Shown here in pieces: positions 22,594 to 28,223 of a stretch of 28,223 bases of DNA. The DNA is from a virus: positions 1 to 28,223 of IMG/VR virus record IMGVR_UViG_3300031774_000108, one strand, 5' to 3'. Both the position numbers and the translations under genes were made by a program. Position 1 is the stretch's first letter. Each line of letters starts with the position of its first letter. The notes below the pieces were generated by a model. That model had not been told where the DNA came from, did not search any database, and was given only the letters and a program-made list of their open reading frames with translations.

Positions 22594-23121
22594 TTATTCC
22601 TGACCAGGTCTCCAATTTTTCTTTTTATCAAATGCTTTTACCAAAGAACTATTATCTCTGTTTAAAACTCTATCCAATCCAGCCAATCCTGTCTGAACTC
22701 CTAAACCTGTTGATTTAGATGCACCACCCATATTCATATTACCATACCCCATTTGTGCTGCCATTGAATGTTGCAGGTTCGGTGGTACACCTCCTCCCAT
22801 CGCAACGTTATGTCCTCCGAATCCTACTGTTTTATCCATTTGTTCAAATGGTTTAGTATTTTGTAACGCCTCATTTAACGCTGGATTGTTGGAATACGTT
22901 TTAGTATTTGTTTGTTGTCTATCATCTTCCAATACAGCTGTTGCAAGGGAGAATGGGTCAACATCTTGTTGATTTGTTATTGGTTGTTTTGATTCTTGAA
23001 TTCTTTTTATTTCTTCTTTAAGAATCTTGGGAAAGGTTTTACTCAAAAACTTTTCTTGTTGTTTTGCAACCTCTGCCTCTACCAATACCTTCACCAATTT
23101 AGCTAATTTTTTCGCTTCCAT
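22594..23121 (-). CDS. unknown tail-module protein, helical N-terminus (175 aa)
   Basis: I do not recognise this protein. Residues 1-45 are an amphipathic, Lys/Glu-rich helix (AKLVKVLVEAEVAKQQEKF) with coiled-coil potential. Residues 48-110 are Gln/Asn-rich and probably disordered. Residues 115-150 are rich in Gly, Met and Asn (including MGYGNMNMGG). The C-terminus, LDRVLNRDNSSLVKAFDKKK, looks like a short helical docking segment. Lying between gp5-like spike genes and gp25 and behind its own promoter-like box, it may be an assembly chaperone, tail-length or baseplate-hub accessory protein. That is inference from position only. Confidence 0.6.
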   Translation of the reverse strand: MEAKKLAKLVKVLVEAEVAKQQEKFLSKTFPKILKEEIKRIQESKQPITNQQDVDPFSLATAVLEDDRQQTNTKTYSNNPALNEALQNTKPFEQMDKTVGFGGHNVAMGGGVPPNLQHSMAAQMGYGNMNMGGASKSTGLGVQTGLAGLDRVLNRDNSSLVKAFDKKKNWRPGQE

Positions 23122-23158
23122 AATTAATTAAGTTTGTTTAAACTAAGTTTTCTCTTTA

Positions 23159-23166
23159 TATAAATA
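23159..23166 (-). promoter_or_regulatory. putative phage late promoter, TATTTATA box
   Basis: The minus strand reads ATATTTATATAAAGAGA in the 67-base gap, 37 bases before ATG 23121. It would drive the 175-aa gene, gp25, gp6 and the following genes. The gap also holds AT-rich sequence with TTAATTAATT just before the start and no clear Shine-Dalgarno. Confidence 0.6.
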
Positions 23167-23188
23167 TTGATTCTTTATTTTTTGGATA

Positions 23189-23746
23189 TTATCCAGGAAT
23201 TTGGTATCCTTTCCAAGTTCTAACACCTGGCCCTGGCAAAGGAGTAGGTGCTGTTGGATACAATGATGTTGTTATAATAATTCCCTCTACTGTCATTAAG
23301 TGTGCAACTATTGCCAAAGCTAATACATCTACGAATGATTTTACTGAGTTAGTTGGTGGTGTTGGAATATTTGTTGACCATTGACCTGGATTTATAATTA
23401 AGTGAACTTGTGATGATATATTTTGTATTGTTCCATCTGCAGGAATAGCAGGTGGTGGAAATAATCCTCCTTGTGCACCTAACCAATATGCCTTAAACGC
23501 AGGGCCCCAATCTTGAATGTTTAATGTACCACTCTGTTTAAAGTTATTCATTCTAAAGAAACCTTTTAATATTAATTCCATTGTTGCAGTATTTCCCGTC
23601 TGAAGTGGTACTGCATTTAAAAGGTCAGTTCCTCGTTTTACTGCTCCATCATATTGTGATGTTAAGTATTCAGCAAAATCATCACTTGAGTCTGGTTCAG
23701 TACTCATGTATCTTATTAAATTACTTTTAAATAGATTTAGTGACAT
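23189..23746 (-). CDS. unknown tail/baseplate-region protein (185 aa)
   Basis: I do not recognise this protein. Residues 1-60 are mixed helical (SLNLFKSNLIRYM at the start). The middle contains NIQDWGPAFKAYWLGAQGG near 76-94. A hydrophobic helix-like segment spans about 134-156 (VDVLALAIVAHLMTVEGIII), and the C-terminus is Pro/Gly-rich (APTPLPGPG). The hydrophobic segment has no flanking charge pattern typical of a membrane span and may be buried in a fold. The start codon shares one base with the spike gene's stop, so it is translated with the gp5-like protein; a spike-associated tip, hub or chaperone role is possible but unproven. Confidence 0.6.
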   Translation of the reverse strand: MSLNLFKSNLIRYMSTEPDSSDDFAEYLTSQYDGAVKRGTDLLNAVPLQTGNTATMELILKGFFRMNNFKQSGTLNIQDWGPAFKAYWLGAQGGLFPPPAIPADGTIQNISSQVHLIINPGQWSTNIPTPPTNSVKSFVDVLALAIVAHLMTVEGIIITTSLYPTAPTPLPGPGVRTWKGYQIPG

Positions 23747-25029
23747 TAGTTTGTGAAATTAGCAGGTGATAATATATTTTTTAATTTACTTTTTATAGAA
23801 TTATATTTTGGTGCATTTACAGGTGGACCAGATGGGCCTGCAGGAGTTGGATGTGTTTCAGATGCTAATTCTGTAAGTAATTCATCTAATAACTTTACCA
23901 ATTCATTTCCTCTTACAAGTTGTTCATTAGAATCATCTCCAATGTGTATTTCACCTGAACCTGCGAATAAATTAAAATCATTATCGGTGGTTACTATGTT
24001 TATATTATCACCAGTTGTAATATCAATTCCAAGTGCATTATCAATTGACATTCCTTTATCTGATATAAATCCATAGTTACCTTTAGAATAAAAAATCATT
24101 TCAGCATTTTTTGATGAAAAGATTAATCTTCCACTACTAATTAAAATTTGGTCACCTGTTAAATCATCTGCAGAAGGATAATCTTTAAATGTATCAGGTG
24201 TTGTTTCAAAATCAGAAGTACCTTTATCATCAACAGTACCTGGTATGAAGGGTAGTTGATAATCTCGTGAACCCATTACTATTGTAGAACCATCTCTATT
24301 GACATCTTCTAGTGTTGTTCCACCGATTTTTTGTGATGAAAACTCTCCTTGAGATTCTCTTGATGGGTCTGATTCTCTGTTTCGTATAATAGTTGTTGGT
24401 GAGAATTTATTATCATCGTTGTTGTATCCACTAAATCTTAGTGATTGACCAAAACGAGATTCTATTATAGTATCACCTTCAAATAATTTTAATCTATGTA
24501 TCTTGGCATCTGCCTCAAAATAATCACCATAATCTCCTTGATTACTAGTACTACCTCCTTGTGGTTGTGATACACCAGTAGATGAATTATCACCATAACC
24601 ACCTCCACCACCACTTTTATCTGAACTACCAAATGTTTCTCTATAAAGAACTAAACCTTCGTTTGATACGTTTGGTGTACCTGCAATATTAAATTGACGA
24701 TAAAACTTTTTACCTGCCATTCTAATTATCTGAACTTCTTCTCCCAAGACTGGAAGAGTTCTAATTGTTGCGTCAAGTGGATATACTATTGGAAGGTCTT
24801 CGTCTTGAACTTCTGAATTAGATAATGTTCTTACTCTAACCCCACCTATCTTACCAGTATGTATATCTGATGCGTCAATGCCATCTACCTGTCCTACTTC
24901 TTTGAACTTAGGTAATGATTTATTAGTTTCATCTAAAATTACATCTATTACAATACCAGTATCACTTCTACTTTTGGATTGTGTTCTTTGTTTAGATGTT
25001 TGTACGTTGTTGTCACTAAATTTAAACAT
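23746..25029 (-). CDS. 5: baseplate central spike protein, gp5/VgrG-like, without lysozyme domain
   Basis: This 427-residue protein has an N-terminal OB-fold-like part (about 24-125, with IVIDVILDETN and VLGEEVQIIRM), as in gp5/VgrG/gpV spikes. A Gly/Ser-rich linker is at about 136-170. Then comes KLFEGDTIIESRFGQSLRFSG (about 180-200), a motif that recurs in spike proteins, and an Ile-Ile-Arg-Asn. Residues 300-365 carry repeated short strands (ISSGRLIFSSKNAEMIFYSK, then ITTGDNINIVTTDNDFNLFA), typical of the triple-stranded beta-helix needle. The end, HPTPAGPSGPPVNAP, matches spike C-termini I recall. T4 gp5 also has a lysozyme domain between OB and needle; here only a glycine-rich linker occupies that slot. 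It should form the trimeric hub needle that punctures the outer membrane. It overlaps the preceding gene by 8 bases. Confidence 0.8.
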   Translation of the reverse strand: MFKFSDNNVQTSKQRTQSKSRSDTGIVIDVILDETNKSLPKFKEVGQVDGIDASDIHTGKIGGVRVRTLSNSEVQDEDLPIVYPLDATIRTLPVLGEEVQIIRMAGKKFYRQFNIAGTPNVSNEGLVLYRETFGSSDKSGGGGGYGDNSSTGVSQPQGGSTSNQGDYGDYFEADAKIHRLKLFEGDTIIESRFGQSLRFSGYNNDDNKFSPTTIIRNRESDPSRESQGEFSSQKIGGTTLEDVNRDGSTIVMGSRDYQLPFIPGTVDDKGTSDFETTPDTFKDYPSADDLTGDQILISSGRLIFSSKNAEMIFYSKGNYGFISDKGMSIDNALGIDITTGDNINIVTTDNDFNLFAGSGEIHIGDDSNEQLVRGNELVKLLDELLTELASETHPTPAGPSGPPVNAPKYNSIKSKLKNILSPANFTN

Positions 25030-25438
25030 TTTTATTTACCTTCTGTTTTAATTCTTCAACTTCGTTTGTTAGTTCATCAACCTTTGTATCGTGTTCATCG
25101 GAAACTTCTGCAATGGTATCTTCTAGTTGTGATAGTAATTGTTCTTTTTCTTTATCTGTTAAGAATCCGCTATCTCCTTCTGCTTTGTTTTGAGCTCCAA
25201 TCATTCTTTGTGCAATTGCTGCCATTTTGATTAATGATTCATCATTTCGAACTGAAGTATCAACTAAATCTTTTATGATTGGTCCAATTACTGCCATATC
25301 ACCAGAATGTCTAATTACCTTCTTCATTTCGGCAATCAATTCTGATATTCTTGATTTTTTATTTTGCTGGTTATCGTAGATGTCTTTAAACAATCCACTT
25401 AAATCTTTACCAGGAAATAATTCAAAGTTTGTACTCAT
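25022..25438 (-). CDS. unknown helical protein preceding the spike gene (138 aa)
   Basis: I do not recognise this protein. It is almost entirely helical. Residues 15-60 include SRISELIAEMKKVIRHSGDM, residues 60-85 include IKMAAIAQRMIGAQNK, and residues 93-136 are a strong Glu/Lys/Leu coiled coil (LLSQLEDTIAEVSDEHDTK onward). It has no membrane span. It begins the tail transcript behind an ATATTTATA box 22 bases upstream and overlaps the spike gene by 8 bases. Coupling to the spike suggests a chaperone, hub or tape-measure-associated factor, an inference from position. Confidence 0.65.
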   Translation of the reverse strand: MSTNFELFPGKDLSGLFKDIYDNQQNKKSRISELIAEMKKVIRHSGDMAVIGPIIKDLVDTSVRNDESLIKMAAIAQRMIGAQNKAEGDSGFLTDKEKEQLLSQLEDTIAEVSDEHDTKVDELTNEVEELKQKVNKNV

Positions 25439-25460
25439 AATTTTTATACATTATCTCATA

Positions 25461-25468
25461 TATAAATA
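25461..25468 (-). promoter_or_regulatory. putative phage late promoter heading the tail module, TATTTATA box
   Basis: The minus strand reads ATATTTATATATGAGA 22 bases before ATG 25438. It begins about 10 bases after the T-tract of the terminator for the 76-aa gene, so the 138-aa gene and the spike cannot easily be served by read-through alone. This is the cleanest terminator-to-promoter junction in the window together with that at 7.75 kb. Confidence 0.65.
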
Positions 25469-25477
25469 TCATAAACG

Positions 25478-25505
25478 AAAAAACCTCACTTTTTCAAGTG
25501 AGGTT
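25478..25505 (-). terminator. intrinsic terminator after the membrane-protein gene
   Basis: A perfect 10-bp stem (AACCTCACTT at 25482-25491 with AAGTGAGGTT at 25496-25505) and a 4-base loop are followed on the minus strand by six T residues. It lies 33 bases downstream of the stop of the 76-aa gene. Confidence 0.92.
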
Positions 25506-25538
25506 AGTTCTTAAACGCGTTATGTTAATCAATAGTTA

Positions 25539-25769
25539 TTACTTTTTGATTATGTGGTAAAGTACGAAAGCACCAACAAGTCCTAATAGACCTTCAGCAC
25601 TCAAACCTCCTAAAATGCCCATGATGTTATCAACTACTGATACCTCTGGCCAGAATGGGATGTCTGCACCTTTGAAGAGTACTTCAAGTACAACTCCTAA
25701 GGCTATGATACTAATACCAATTTTTGTAAGTTCTTCAGCCCAAGAGCCGATTTTTTTCAAAAATTCCAT
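25539..25769 (-). CDS. small two-helix membrane protein, holin-like candidate (76 aa)
   Basis: The product has two hydrophobic spans, about residues 17-33 (IGISIIALGVVLEVLF) and 54-73 (GLSAEGLLGLVGAFVLYHI), with a 20-residue loop containing two prolines and Trp40, and a double-lysine end. The N-terminus is short and amphipathic. Size and layout fit a class II holin, and I recall similar small membrane proteins near tail genes of marine phages, but no lysis partner (endolysin, spanin) is seen here, so the role is open. An AAAGGAGA ribosome binding site is 7 bases before the ATG. The gene is monocistronic: a terminator upstream at 25.93 kb, one downstream at 25.49 kb, and a roughly 150-base leader of its own. 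Confidence 0.75.
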   Translation of the reverse strand: MEFLKKIGSWAEELTKIGISIIALGVVLEVLFKGADIPFWPEVSVVDNIMGILGGLSAEGLLGLVGAFVLYHIIKK

Positions 25770-25877
25770 ATGCTTCTCCTTTGTTTTAATTAGAAAAATA
25801 ACTTTCTCATATTACAAAACGTCGGACATGTCAGTAATAACTATGGTATATATGAAGTAAAAAGTATGTTTTAGAAT

Positions 25878-25896
25878 TTCACACCGATTGTGTGAA
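25878..25896 (-). repeat. inverted repeat in the leader of the membrane-protein gene
   Basis: Perfect 7-bp arms TTCACAC and GTGTGAA flank a 5-base centre. It lies 108 bases before ATG 25769, between the upstream terminator and the gene. No T-tract follows on the minus strand, so it is not an intrinsic terminator. It could be an operator or an RNA hairpin. A TTGACA (25912-25907) precedes it, but I find no convincing -10 at 16-18 bases, so I do not call a promoter. Confidence 0.6.
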
Positions 25897-25916
25897 CTAT
25901 ATCAGGTGTCAATAAG

Positions 25917-25943
25917 AAAACCCAACCTTACGGGGTTGGGTTT
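25917..25943 (-). terminator. intrinsic terminator after the secreted-protein gene
   Basis: A perfect 10-bp stem (AAACCCAACC at 25918-25927 with GGTTGGGTTT at 25934-25943) with a 6-base loop ends on the minus strand in TTTTCTT. It starts 24 bases after the stop of the 123-aa gene and separates it from the membrane-protein leader. Confidence 0.88.
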
Positions 25944-25967
25944 CTATCTAATCACTTTGAATTACGA

Positions 25968-26339
25968 TTAGTCATTTAGAGCCACAATCGCCTTCAATCT
26001 TTTGATTTCAGCCTTCATTTGTTCGTACTCTATCTGTTCATAAGTATAACGAGGTTGTCCTTTTGGTTTAATCCAAACCAACTTTCCTCTCTTATACAAC
26101 GCCTTTGTACCTACATCATCACTCCAATAAGAGTGGACTAATAGTTTGCCATCTTCTGTTCCGATGTATGTTCCCTTTTGATGTATAGAACCATCTTCGT
26201 TGTAAGCTCTATACTCGTAAAGATTGTTGTCTATCTGTGTAATAACTTTGGTTTGACCAAAGAGGGATAGTGAACACAGAGATAATACTAGGATTGCTAT
26301 TATTTGAACAATCTTTACTTTTGGTAATTGTTCTTTCAT
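25968..26339 (-). CDS. secreted/periplasmic protein with MORN/YwqK-like repeat (123 aa)
   Basis: Residues 1-29 look like a signal peptide: Lys-rich start, hydrophobic IIAILVLSLCSLSLF core, then Gly-Gln, a cleavage pattern common in Bacteroidetes exported proteins. The mature part has NLYEYRAYNEDGSIHQKGTY then a Trp-Ser-Asp-Asp strand and a LYKRGKLVWIKPKG strand, which resembles MORN-2/YwqK-type beta repeats. The C-terminus (EYEQMKAEIKRLKAIVAL) is a short coiled coil. Export to the periplasm or outer surface of the host is inferred. It could be a superinfection-exclusion or lysis-related factor, or cargo captured from a host. A textbook AAAGGAGG lies 6 bases before the ATG, with an ATATTTATA box 14 bases upstream. 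It ends at its own terminator. Confidence 0.75.
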   Translation of the reverse strand: MKEQLPKVKIVQIIAILVLSLCSLSLFGQTKVITQIDNNLYEYRAYNEDGSIHQKGTYIGTEDGKLLVHSYWSDDVGTKALYKRGKLVWIKPKGQPRYTYEQIEYEQMKAEIKRLKAIVALND

Positions 26340-26353
26340 AATTCCTCCTTTAG

Positions 26354-26361
26354 TATAAATA
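26354..26361 (-). promoter_or_regulatory. putative phage late promoter, TATTTATA box, variant flank
   Basis: The minus strand reads TATATTTATACT, then AAAGGAGG and the ATG at 26339, with 14 bases between box and start. The 9-base core ATATTTATA is intact, but the flanking TA of the other five sites is CT here. It lies in the 57-base gap after the carbamoyltransferase. Confidence 0.5.
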
Positions 26362-26396
26362 TACCAATGTTAAGAAATTGTTATGTAAATGTAAAA

Positions 26397-28115
26397 TTAT
26401 TGTATTTTTTTTGTAAGAAATACGTTCCCTAATACTAAATAATCCATATCACATTTCATAAACGTATCAATGGCCTCTTGTCCATCTCTAACCATAGTTT
26501 GGTCTTTTAGATTGAATGAAGTATTAAGTAGTATTGGATATCCAGTCAGTTTTCCATACTCTTGTAACAATCGATGTATTCTTGGATTAAATTTATTGGT
26601 AACTGTTTGTACTCTTGCAGAACCATCAGTATGTGTTATTGCTGGAAGTTTATCTTGGTGTTCATCATTTACTCGTATGATTTGATTCATATAAGGTATA
26701 TGATATGGTGGATTAAAAAATTTAGTTCTATGTTCTAAGGTTACCATTGGTGCAAACGGTCTAAATCCTTCTCGTTTTTTTACAACCATGTTTACCCTCT
26801 TCTTCATTTGTGGGTCTCTTGGGTCTGCTAAGATAGAACGATTACCCAACGCTCTTGCACCAAACTCTAACCTACCTTGAACCCATCCAATAATATTTCC
26901 TTCAGATATTAGTTTAGAAACTTTTTTAAATAAAGTATTATCAGGTATAACTTCCCAATGAACTCTTTTATCATTTTTACATAATTCAATAAAATCTTTA
27001 TTTGTTTGTTCTGGTCCTAAGAATGGTGTTTTGTTTGAAACTCGTTTATTATTACTTCTATTGTAATGAAACGCTAAAAGTGCACCAATTGCAGAACCGG
27101 CATCAGAAGGAGCTGGTGGAATCCATAATTGTTTAAATTTTGTTCTTTCTAAAATCTTTCCATTTGCAGTTCCATTATATGCACAACCACCACTTAAACA
27201 TAAATTATTAGATTTAGATTCAACTTGTAGTTTATCTAATAATCTAAAGAATAAAAATTCATATGTATTTTGCAATGCTGCTGCTATATTTCTGTGTATA
27301 TCATTTATTGGTTCTTCTGGTAATCTATTTGGAATTTCAAATAACTCTGATAATTTAGAATTAAACATTGTCTTATCTGAATATTCGTATGTAAAATATT
27401 TCATGTTTAATCTAAACCCACCATCATCAGTTAAGTAAAATAATTTTTGAAACTTTTTGTGATGAAATAAATGTGTACCATATGGTGCCAATCCCATAAC
27501 TTTATATTCACCCTCGTTTGGTTTAAATCCTAAGAATGCTGTTATTGTAGAATATAATAATCCTAAAGAATGTGGAAACTCAATCGATTGTATTGGAATG
27601 TTTTGGTTACCATTGAAAACTGAAAGTGTAGTTGTTTCATATTCCCCAACACCGTCAACAGTAAGTACTGCAGAATCTTTAAATGTAGAAGTATAATAAG
27701 CATATGCTTTATGAGATAAGTGATGGTCTCCATATACTACTTCTATATTTTTATGAAAGTATTTTCTGATACTATTATAAACATCATCTTTTGAAAAAAG
27801 TGAATTTATTAATATCTTACTATTACCTATTGGATTTTTAAAAAATGTTCTTTTGGCAACATCTTTTATTCTATTCTTTTTTTCAGATGGATTCTCATAA
27901 TAACAAACAATTTCTATATCATGTATTGTTAGATTATTACTTTCTAAAATCCAGTCAATAGAGTTAGAGGGAAACGAGTTATCGTGCTTGATACCAGTAA
28001 ATCTTTCTTCTTCTACTGCAGATAAGATGTGTCCATCTTTCATTAATGCAGCAGCAGAATCGTGATATCCAAATGATAATCCGATTACATATTTACCCTT
28101 CCCAACTAAACTCAT
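26397..28115 (-). CDS. NodU/TobZ-type O-carbamoyltransferase
   Basis: At 572 residues it is full length for the NodU/TobZ/CmcH family. The N-terminal Kae1-like domain has GLSFGYHDSAAAL at 12-24 and EEERFTGIKHD at 35-45. DHHLSH at 130-135 holds the metal-binding histidines (H131, H135), and VDGVGE at 153-158 follows. LSGGCAYNGTANGK (about 308-321) and PPAPSDAGSAIGA (about 334-346) are nucleotide-site landmarks. The C-terminal YrdC-like part has GRLEFGARALGNRSILADPR (about 415-434) and GFRPFAPMV. The family uses carbamoyl phosphate and ATP via carbamoyl-AMP to carbamoylate a hydroxyl group, on sugars or antibiotics in bacteria; I recall one phage member reported to act on 5-hydroxymethylcytosine. 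The target here is unknown. The start codon overlaps the preceding partial gene by 23 bases. Catalytic motifs are intact. Confidence 0.93.
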   Translation of the reverse strand: MSLVGKGKYVIGLSFGYHDSAAALMKDGHILSAVEEERFTGIKHDNSFPSNSIDWILESNNLTIHDIEIVCYYENPSEKKNRIKDVAKRTFFKNPIGNSKILINSLFSKDDVYNSIRKYFHKNIEVVYGDHHLSHKAYAYYTSTFKDSAVLTVDGVGEYETTTLSVFNGNQNIPIQSIEFPHSLGLLYSTITAFLGFKPNEGEYKVMGLAPYGTHLFHHKKFQKLFYLTDDGGFRLNMKYFTYEYSDKTMFNSKLSELFEIPNRLPEEPINDIHRNIAAALQNTYEFLFFRLLDKLQVESKSNNLCLSGGCAYNGTANGKILERTKFKQLWIPPAPSDAGSAIGALLAFHYNRSNNKRVSNKTPFLGPEQTNKDFIELCKNDKRVHWEVIPDNTLFKKVSKLISEGNIIGWVQGRLEFGARALGNRSILADPRDPQMKKRVNMVVKKREGFRPFAPMVTLEHRTKFFNPPYHIPYMNQIIRVNDEHQDKLPAITHTDGSARVQTVTNKFNPRIHRLLQEYGKLTGYPILLNTSFNLKDQTMVRDGQEAIDTFMKCDMDYLVLGNVFLTKKIQ

Positions 28116-28223
28116 CTCTACTATCGGTTGTAAATTCTCCTACTTCTAGGTATTCATTTAAAATCTTTCTCTGATGTTGTTTCATTACGTTAACTACTTT
28201 TGTTATGTAATGTGTTTTAACAT
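28093..28223 (-). CDS. 3' end of an unknown gene, cut by window edge
   Basis: An open frame enters from the window edge and ends at TAA 28093-28095, covering the last 42 residues or, if the ATG near 28185 is used, a 30-residue peptide (MKQHQRKILNEYLEVGEF...). It is hydrophilic, with a final Ser-Trp-Glu-Gly. The overlap with the carbamoyltransferase start (23 bases) fits the translational coupling seen elsewhere here. I cannot assign it and cannot exclude that it is only a chance frame. Confidence 0.4.
   Translation of the reverse strand, partial: VKTHYITKVVNVMKQHQRKILNEYLEVGEFTTDSRDEFSWEG

Noticed and set aside
25907-25912. TTGACA upstream of the membrane-protein gene as a -35 box
   Set aside because: No acceptable -10 hexamer lies 16-18 bases downstream; the spot is taken by the inverted repeat.

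Overview
This window is a late-gene segment of a large, strongly AT-rich tailed phage with a contractile (T4-type) tail. Every gene I can support lies on the minus strand, so transcription runs from high to low coordinates. The baseplate set (gp5-like spike, gp25, gp6-like wedge protein) is in T4-like order, followed by very large, low-complexity-rich baseplate or adhesin proteins of the kind I associate with marine myoviruses. Host is inferred, not shown: a BACON-type domain in the 2160-residue protein and a secreted protein whose signal peptide ends in a Phe-Gly-Gln pattern both suggest a marine Bacteroidetes (Flavobacteriia-like) host.

Layout in transcription order (right to left). (a) 28.2-26.0 kb: the end of an unknown gene, a NodU/TobZ-type carbamoyltransferase, and a small secreted protein ending at a terminator. 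(b) 25.8-25.5 kb: a two-helix membrane protein (holin-like at best) with its own leader and terminator. (c) 25.4-7.8 kb: the tail module. It holds a 138-aa protein, the spike, two unknowns, gp25, gp6, a DNRLRE-like protein, a coiled-coil protein, a 452-aa acidic/proline-rich protein, a 118-aa protein, the 2160-aa giant and two structural proteins, ending at a strong terminator. (d) 7.7-5.2 kb: a structural protein sharing its C-terminus with the last protein of (c), two tiny genes, a sulfotransferase and a GIY-YIG nuclease. (e) 5.2-0 kb: a primase, a GT10-like glycosyltransferase, and a single reading frame fusing Mre11/SbcD (gp47) to Rad50/SbcC (gp46), cut off by the window edge.

Regulation is unusually legible. 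Six intergenic sites carry the same sense-strand core ATATTTATA just upstream of a start codon. Two of these sit directly behind intrinsic terminators. I read them as phage late promoters. They are the reverse complement of the T4 late box TATAAATA relative to gene direction, which is the most distinctive regulatory feature here.

Other points of interest are the one-chain SbcD-SbcC protein; three group-transfer enzymes (glycosyl, sulfuryl, carbamoyl) that could together decorate a glycan or another target; a BACON-like domain apparently split across two adjacent genes; and an 18-proline run in the giant tail protein. No tRNA, CRISPR array, insertion sequence or integrase was seen, and no stretch over 300 bases lacks a gene.
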